Part shown: piece by piece, positions 59,025-64,000 of the stretch
How positions within the stretch are numbered: position 1 is the first letter of the stretch
How the letters are laid out: each line of letters opens with the position of its first letter
DNA from: Propioniciclava sinopodophylli
Lineage (GTDB): Bacteria; Actinomycetota; Actinomycetes; Propionibacteriales; Propionibacteriaceae
DNA: 64,000 nt
Direction: 5' to 3'
NCBI RefSeq assembly: GCF_004324755.1
Contig: NZ_SDMQ01000006.1
Location: 1 to 64,000 of the forward strand
Program-made: the position numbers and the translations under genes
The notes under the pieces: model-generated
What the model was told of the DNA's origin: nothing
Seen by the model: the letters and a program-made list of their open reading frames with translations, nothing else
The model's database searches: none

Positions 59025-61295
59025 GTGGCCATCACGCCCACGACAAACGACGAGCGACGTGAATCGTTCGAACTCGACATCGACGGCATGACCTGCGCGA
59101 GCTGCGCGGCCCGCATCGAGAAGAAGCTCAACAAGGTCGACGGCGTCATCGCGTCCGTCAACTACGCCACCGAGAAGGCCAAGGTCCTGGCCCCGCTCGG
59201 CACCACCACCTCCGACCTCATCAAGGTCGTCGAGGCCACCGGCTACGGCGCACGGCGTCCCGACCCGGCGGCGCCCCAGGTCGACCGCGCGGCCCCCATC
59301 CGCCGGGACCTGGTGCTCAGCGCCGTCCTCGCCGTCCCCGTCATCGCGATCGCGATGGTTCCCGCCCTGCAGTTCCCGGGCTGGACGTGGGCGTCCCTGC
59401 TGCTGACCGCGCCCGTCTACTTCTGGGCCGGACGCCGCTTCCACCACTCCGCGTGGGTCAACCTCAAGCACGGCGCCACCACGATGGACACCCTGATCTC
59501 GCTCGGCACCTCCGCCGCGTTCTGGTACTCGGTGTGGGCACTGCTCTTCACCCACGCCGGCGACCTCCACTACACGCACCCCTTCGAGTTCTCGATCGGG
59601 CGCTCGGACGGAGCCTCGGTCTACTTCGAGGCCGTCGCCGGCATCACGACGTTCCTGTTGGCCGGACGCTGGTTCGAGGCCCGCTCCAAGAGCCAGAGTT
59701 CCGAGGCGCTGCGCGCCCTGCTGACGCTCGGGGCGTCCGAGGCCACCGTGTTGCGCGACGGCGTGGAGCAGCGCCTTCCCATCGACTTCCTCAAGCTGGA
59801 CGACGAGTTCGTCGTCCGCCCGGGCGAGAAGATCGCGACGGACGGTGTGATCGTGTCGGGCACCGGCGCCGTCGACGAGGCGATGGTCACCGGTGAGTCG
59901 GTTCCCGTCGACAAGCACCCGGGCGATCGCGTGCTCGGCGCCACGCTGAACGCGAACGGACGCCTCGTCGTGCGCGCCACCGCGCTCGGCGGCGACACCG
60001 AGCTGGCCCGCATGGCGCGCATGGTCGAGGAGGCCCAGACCCGGAAGGCGCCGATCCAGGCGCTCGCCGACAGGATCTCGGGCATCTTCGTGCCCATCGT
60101 CCTCGTCATCGCCGCGCTGACCTTCGTGGGGTGGCTGCTGGCGGGGGAGGGCATCCTGTTCGCCGCCACGGCGGCGGTGGCCGTGCTGATCATCGCCTGC
60201 CCGTGCGCCCTCGGCCTCGCCACCCCGACCGCCCTGTTGGTCGGCACCGGCGTCGGCGCCCGGATGGGCGCGATCATCGCCGGCCCGGACGTGCTCGAGC
60301 GCGCCCGAGCCGTCCGCACCATCGCGCTGGACAAGACCGGCACCGTCACCCGCGGCGACCTGCGCGTCGTGGCCGTCCACCCGGCCGACGGGGTCACGGA
60401 GGCCGAGCTGCTCCGCCTGGCCGGCACAGCCGAGTCCGGCTCGGAGCACCCCCTGGCCCGCGCCATCGTCGCGGCGGCGTCCGATGGCGGGCTGGGCGAG
60501 CTGGGGCAGTTCGAGAACACCCCCGGCGAGGGCGTCCGCGCGCTGGTCGACGGGGTCGAGGTCGCCGTCCTGCGGCCGGACGCCGCCGAGGGCTTGCCTT
60601 CCGCGCTCGCGTCCGTCATCGAGGACGCCCAAAGTCGCGGCGAGACGCCCGTCGTGGTGCAGGTCCGGCTCCCTGGGCCGGTCGACGGGGCATCGCCGAG
60701 CTCAGACAGCCGGGACGGCTCAGGCGGCCGCGCAGTCGGGGTCATCTCCCTGGCCGACACGGTCAAGGAGTCGTCGGCCGAGGCGATCGGCCGGATGAAG
60801 GATCTCGGCCTGACCCCGGTGCTGCTGACCGGCGACAACGAACGCGCCGCACGCGCGGTGGCGACACGGGTCGGCATCGACGAGGTGCGCGCGAACGTGC
60901 GCCCCGAGGGCAAGGTCGAGGTGGTCCGCGAGCTGCAGGCCCGCGGGCAGGTGGCGATGGTCGGCGACGGCGTCAACGACGCGGCCGCGCTCGCGGCGTC
61001 CGACCTCGGCATCGCCATGGGGTCGGGAACCGACGCCGCCAAGGAGGCCGCCGGCATCACCCTGATGCGCGGCGACCTCATGCTGGCGGTCGACGCGATC
61101 CGGCTGTCGCGGCGCACGCTGCGCACGATCCGGACCAACCTGTTCTGGGCGTTCGCGTACAACGTCGCCGCGATCCCGCTGGCCGCGCTGGGCATGCTGA
61201 CGCCGATGATCGCCGGCGCCGCCATGGCGTTCAGCTCGGTGTTCGTCGTCGCCAACTCGCTGCTGCTGCGCGGGTTCCGTCCCTCGACCCGCTGA
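59025..61295 (+). CDS. copA: Copper-exporting P1B ATPase CopA
   Basis: A 756-residue membrane pump for Cu(I). One N-terminal HMA domain has [20 protein letters not shown]; eight helices follow, with [16 protein letters not shown]-type actuator loop, CPC in [20 protein letters not shown], phosphorylated Asp in [15 protein letters not shown], and [21 protein letters not shown] Ser/Gly-rich insert lies in the nucleotide domain near 60680-60730. GTG at 59025 follows AAGGAG. It completes the CsoR regulon. Confidence 0.94.
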   Translation: MAITPTTNDERRESFELDIDGMTCASCAARIEKKLNKVDGVIASVNYATEKAKVLAPLGTTTSDLIKVVEATGYGARRPDPAAPQVDRAAPIRRDLVLSAVLAVPVIAIAMVPALQFPGWTWASLLLTAPVYFWAGRRFHHSAWVNLKHGATTMDTLISLGTSAAFWYSVWALLFTHAGDLHYTHPFEFSIGRSDGASVYFEAVAGITTFLLAGRWFEARSKSQSSEALRALLTLGASEATVLRDGVEQRLPIDFLKLDDEFVVRPGEKIATDGVIVSGTGAVDEAMVTGESVPVDKHPGDRVLGATLNANGRLVVRATALGGDTELARMARMVEEAQTRKAPIQALADRISGIFVPIVLVIAALTFVGWLLAGEGILFAATAAVAVLIIACPCALGLATPTALLVGTGVGARMGAIIAGPDVLERARAVRTIALDKTGTVTRGDLRVVAVHPADGVTEAELLRLAGTAESGSEHPLARAIVAAASDGGLGELGQFENTPGEGVRALVDGVEVAVLRPDAAEGLPSALASVIEDAQSRGETPVVVQVRLPGPVDGASPSSDSRDGSGGRAVGVISLADTVKESSAEAIGRMKDLGLTPVLLTGDNERAARAVATRVGIDEVRANVRPEGKVEVVRELQARGQVAMVGDGVNDAAALAASDLGIAMGSGTDAAKEAAGITLMRGDLMLAVDAIRLSRRTLRTIRTNLFWAFAYNVAAIPLAALGMLTPMIAGAAMAFSSVFVVANSLLLRGFRPSTR

Positions 61296-61343
61296 GCGGC
61301 CCATGACCCGATCCTCCCAGCCCTGAGTCCGTCGCCCGCCCCG

Positions 61344-61407
61344 GTGTGCACTTCGAGCTCGCAGAACCATCGCCACAGCGATGGGATCGCCGCCTCGAAG
61401 TGCACAC
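61344..61407. repeat. 64-bp palindromic element, copy C
   Basis: GTGTGCACTTCGAG at the left pairs with its near-perfect complement at the right end, and an inner stem CCATCGC/GCGATGG is intact. Read backwards it matches copies A and B. It lies between the convergent copA and YchJ-like genes. Confidence 0.85.
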
Positions 61408-61472
61408 CCGTGGGCGCACACCACCCCCTGCCTGAGCTCGTCGAGGGGCCTCGACGAACCGGCCGACCGTGA

Positions 61473-61853
61473 CTAGTGGAGCGTGCCGTTCACGTACACC
61501 CAGCGCCCGTCCAGCAGGGCGAAGCGCGACGTCTCGCGCAGGACGCCCGCGTGGCGCCCCGACTCCCAAGAGGCGGCGAACCGGACAGTTCCGTCGTCCT
61601 CCCAGGCCGAGCCCTTGGTGGTGTCCTCGATGACCAGGCCGGTCCAGGTCATGGCCGGGTCGAGGTCGACCGAGGCGGGCCGGGTGGAGGGGTGCCACGA
61701 CTCCAACAGGTAGCCCTCCAGGCCGAGCGCGAACGCGGAGTACCGCGACCGCATCAGCTGGACGGCCGTGGCCGCCACGCGGCGTCCGTCGTGGATCGCG
61801 CCGCAGCACGCCTCGTAGGGCCTGCCCGTTCCGCAGGGGCAGGTCTCACGCAT
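61473..61853 (-). CDS. YchJ family (UPF0225) protein
   Basis: A 126-residue protein with an N-terminal SEC-C-like metal motif CPCGTGRPYEACCG and a NTF2-like domain: TAVQLMRSRYSAFALGLEGY, then SWHPSTRPASVDL and a C-terminal FALLDGRWVYVNG. Members are small metal-binding proteins of unknown function. It overlaps the glycosyltransferase gene upstream by eight bases. Confidence 0.88.
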   Translation of the reverse strand: MRETCPCGTGRPYEACCGAIHDGRRVAATAVQLMRSRYSAFALGLEGYLLESWHPSTRPASVDLDPAMTWTGLVIEDTTKGSAWEDDGTVRFAASWESGRHAGVLRETSRFALLDGRWVYVNGTLH

Positions 61854-63171
61854 CGCCGTTGGGCGGGATCGCCTTCATGGACTCGGGGACCTCCTCGCCC
61901 GCCGCGAGCGCCCGGTACAGGTCGAGAATCGCGGCGGACTGGTTCGCGATCGTCCACCAGCCCGCCATCTGGCGTGACCGCGCCTGGGCGGCGGCCTTGA
62001 ACTCGGGGTCGGACAGCTTGTGCAGCATCATCACCAGCTGGCGGGCCAGCGACTCCGGCGTCGGGCGCGCGATGGCGCCGTTGACGCCCTCGTCCAGCAC
62101 CAGTCGCAGCTCGTGGTCGACCGACACGATCGGCAGCCCCGCGTGGGCGGCCTCGTGCAGCACCAGTGCCTGGGTGTCGGTGAGCGACGGGAACGCGAAC
62201 ACGTCCGCCGAGGCGTAGTAGGGGCCGAGCTTGTCGCGCGGAACCTGACCGACCAGTGTGACGCCGCCGCGGGAACGGGCCCGGCGCAGCCGCGTCTCCA
62301 GGACGGGCGGCGCGGCGTGCCAGTCGCCGACCACCATGAGCTCGGCCTCCGGGATCTCCTCGCGCACCCACTCGAACGCCTCCAGCAGCAGCGAGACGTT
62401 CTTCTCGGCGGCGATCCGCCCCACGTACAGGATGCGGGGGCCGGACGCCGGGGGCAGCGGCTCGCCGGGCGGGAGGGCGTCCGCCCCGTTCGGGACGACC
62501 TTGATGTGGCTGCGGGGGGAGAGCTCGCGGACGCGGGTGGCCGTCTTGTCCGACGGCGTGGTGACCAGGTCGGCGGCCTGCAGCATGGCGCGGGCGGCGT
62601 TCAACAGGTTGCGCCGGGACATGCCGCGCTTCCAGAACTTCACGCTCATCCAGCGGCGCATGTCCTGCAGGGCGGGGCGCTTCATGCCGTGCGCGGACGC
62701 CTTGATCAGGCGGTAGTAGGCGTCGAGGAACGGCGTCAGCAGCGCGTAGTGGTCGGCGTACGCCTCGAAGTCGGTGTGCCACGTGACCATGAGAGGCACC
62801 TCGAGGCGGTCTGCCGCCCAGACGCCGAGCATCCCGGCCGCACCCAGCCCGTGCACGTGGATGACGTCCGGCGGGTCGGCGGCGAAGGCGTCCAGCGCCT
62901 GCTCGAAGCCCCGCCCGTTCGGCACGGCCATCGGCATGCCCGGTAGGCGGATCGACTTCAGCCGCACCTCGGTGCGCCCAGGCTCCCCGCGGTGGGGGTT
63001 CGGGCCGTCGCACGCGGGCGCCACGACCTGCACGTGGCATCCCGCCTTCAGCAGCTCGCCCTCGAGGAACTGCACGGCGTACAGCAGTCCGGAGTGCCCG
63101 GGCCCGTACATGTCGGTGAAGAGCGCGACCTTGAGGGGGGCCTCCGCGGTCGGGCTTGTCGTCTCGTCCAT
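61846..63171 (-). CDS. Glycosyltransferase family 4 (GT-B)
   Basis: A 441-residue enzyme of the GT4 class, close to diacylglycerol or phosphatidylinositol-type transferases. N-terminal KVALFTDMYGPGHSGLLYAV and VIHVHGLGAAGMLGVWAADR fit acceptor binding; ILYVGRIAAEKNVSLLLEAF and FAFPSLTDTQALVLHEAAHA give the donor site with E-x7-E-like motif. Substrate is unknown, possibly a cell-envelope lipid. ATG at 63171 is chosen from family resemblance. Confidence 0.87.
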   Translation of the reverse strand: MDETTSPTAEAPLKVALFTDMYGPGHSGLLYAVQFLEGELLKAGCHVQVVAPACDGPNPHRGEPGRTEVRLKSIRLPGMPMAVPNGRGFEQALDAFAADPPDVIHVHGLGAAGMLGVWAADRLEVPLMVTWHTDFEAYADHYALLTPFLDAYYRLIKASAHGMKRPALQDMRRWMSVKFWKRGMSRRNLLNAARAMLQAADLVTTPSDKTATRVRELSPRSHIKVVPNGADALPPGEPLPPASGPRILYVGRIAAEKNVSLLLEAFEWVREEIPEAELMVVGDWHAAPPVLETRLRRARSRGGVTLVGQVPRDKLGPYYASADVFAFPSLTDTQALVLHEAAHAGLPIVSVDHELRLVLDEGVNGAIARPTPESLARQLVMMLHKLSDPEFKAAAQARSRQMAGWWTIANQSAAILDLYRALAAGEEVPESMKAIPPNGDA

Positions 63172-63307
63172 CGCTGGGGAGTCTAGGTCACCGGTTGGCA
63201 GTCCTCGAACGGAGCGCACCGGGGGCCGGTGGGGCTCGACTTCGACGAGCTTAGCCATCTTTCGATGACTAGCAGAAACGCTTGACGTCCGTGGTAGACA
63301 GGATGCC

Positions 63308-64000
63308 ATGACCGATCTGCATGCCATCGACCGCACCGCACGATCCCTGACCATCGACGAGGGCGGGTTCCCCGCCCAGGAGCAGCAGCCCCCGGGCCTC
63401 ACGTCCGAGATGGAGCCGCACCCCGACCACGGCGAGGAGACCTGGGTCGGCCGCGACCGGCTCTCGGGCCTGAAGGCCCTCATCACCGGCGGCGACTCCG
63501 GCATCGGCCGCGCCGTGGCGATCGCCTTCGCCCGCGAGGGCGCCGACGTCGCCCTGAACTACCTGCCCGACGAGCAGTCCGATGCCGAGGACACCAAGAA
63601 GTGGGTCGAGAAGGCCGGACGCCGCTGCGTGCTGGTGCCTGCCGACATCAGTGACGAGAAGGCCGCCCGCGCGATGGTCGACGAGGCCGCGGAGGGCCTG
63701 GGAGGCCTGGACGTCCTGGTCAACAACGCCGGCTTCCAGTGGGGACGCCGTGAGCACGGCCTTGCCTCGGTGAAGACCGACGAGATGGACCAGGTCATGA
63801 AGGTGAACCTGTACGCGCTGATCTGGGTCAGCCAGCAGGCGCTGAAGCACCTGGGCAAGGGCTCCAGCATCATCAACGTGAGCTCGATCCAGGCCTACGA
63901 CCCCTCCGAGGCGCTCATCGACTACGCCTCGACCAAGGCGGCGATCAACAACATCACCGTGAACCTCGCCCAGGAGCTGGGGGAGAAGGGCATCCGCGTG
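63308..64000 (+). CDS. SDR family oxidoreductase, partial (runs off window)
   Basis: 231 residues are visible. A 50-residue N-terminal extension typical of the YghA/YhdF group (PGLTSEMEPHPDHGEETWVG) precedes the Rossmann motif ALITGGDSGIGRAVAIAFAR, then LVNNAGFQWG, and the catalytic Ser and Tyr/Lys in NVSSIQAYDPS and DYASTKAAINN. It is an NAD(P)-dependent alcohol or sugar dehydrogenase, often linked to stress. The C-terminus lies outside. The 136-base gap before it carries its promoter. Confidence 0.9.
   Translation, partial: MTDLHAIDRTARSLTIDEGGFPAQEQQPPGLTSEMEPHPDHGEETWVGRDRLSGLKALITGGDSGIGRAVAIAFAREGADVALNYLPDEQSDAEDTKKWVEKAGRRCVLVPADISDEKAARAMVDEAAEGLGGLDVLVNNAGFQWGRREHGLASVKTDEMDQVMKVNLYALIWVSQQALKHLGKGSSIINVSSIQAYDPSEALIDYASTKAAINNITVNLAQELGEKGIRV

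Noticed and set aside
1-64000. rRNA, tRNA, complete insertion sequences or prophage
   Set aside because: None was found by reading both strands for the usual conserved signals and transposase or phage gene patterns; a tRNA scan could still be run.

Overview
The window is very GC-rich DNA with dense, often overlapping genes. GTG starts are frequent and ATGA/GTGA overlaps are common. A 13E12-type DUF222 gene, mycothiol-type arsenate reductases, a CsoR-controlled copper operon, a GlnR-like box before amtB, an actinobacterial-type LigB ligase and a 6C-like RNA all point to an actinobacterium. B12 genes together with the overall gene mix suggest the Propionibacteriales (Propionibacteriaceae-like). 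That placement is an inference, because no rRNA is present.

Layout. 1-3.4 kb: DUF222 fragment, histidine phosphatase, and late cobalamin genes cobU, cobS, cobT. 3.4-12.4 kb: YigZ-like protein, an MFS exporter with a palindromic operator candidate, a GNAT protein, two glycosidases (GH13, GH2), an EamA exporter, DUF2218 and VOC proteins. 12.4-18.6 kb: an acid-sugar operon otnK-otnI-deoR-denD-gntP-otnC that fits D-erythronate catabolism to DHAP, with a good promoter in front and a terminator behind. 18.6-24.7 kb: pterin dehydratase, fumC, an MT0933-like protein, two tiny unrecognised genes (one with a strong promoter), xthA, an acyl-CoA dehydrogenase, GNAT and SIMPL proteins. 24.9-27.5 kb: a NarL-type two-component system diverging from two SHOCT proteins. 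27.5-31.3 kb: L-glyceraldehyde-3-phosphate reductase, gene remnants (PLD, ChaB), nitronate monooxygenase, and a Cys/Met PLP enzyme. 31.3-34.5 kb: deoA and pirin bracketed by a direct repeat that carries a 64-bp palindrome and a copy of the deoA 3' end, then a 6C-like RNA with terminator. 34.5-42.5 kb: LigB, M23 peptidase, RecQ with a PRTase-like tail, membrane proteins, amtB. 43.0-46.8 kb: btuFCD-like importer plus cobO under a cobalamin riboswitch, then a MATE exporter. 48.6-54.8 kb: arsenic island (arsA, arsD, arsR, acr3, a double-domain arsC, a second arsC, truncated arsM), with an integrase remnant at one end and a deletion junction at the other. 54.9-57.6 kb: dnaB carrying an intein. 58.0-61.3 kb: csoR, a Cys-rich CopZ-like protein, copA. 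61.4-64 kb: YchJ-like protein, glycosyltransferase, SDR.

How it fits together. The riboswitch-controlled importer and CobO supply and adenosylate corrinoids, which CobU, CobS and CobT complete. In the arsenic island, arsenate is reduced by ArsC enzymes, arsenite is passed by ArsD to ArsA and exported by Acr3; methylation by ArsM has been lost. In the copper operon CsoR senses Cu(I), a fusion of a metallothionein-like region and a CopZ domain could buffer and hand over copper, and CopA exports it.

Most notable points: the metallothionein-like/CopZ fusion, the fused double ArsC, the tail-to-tail deletion that ruined arsM and its neighbour, the promoter-equipped 29-residue peptide gene, the family of 64-bp palindromes, and the repeat-flanked deoA-pirin block. 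All calls come from reading the sequence; no database search was run.
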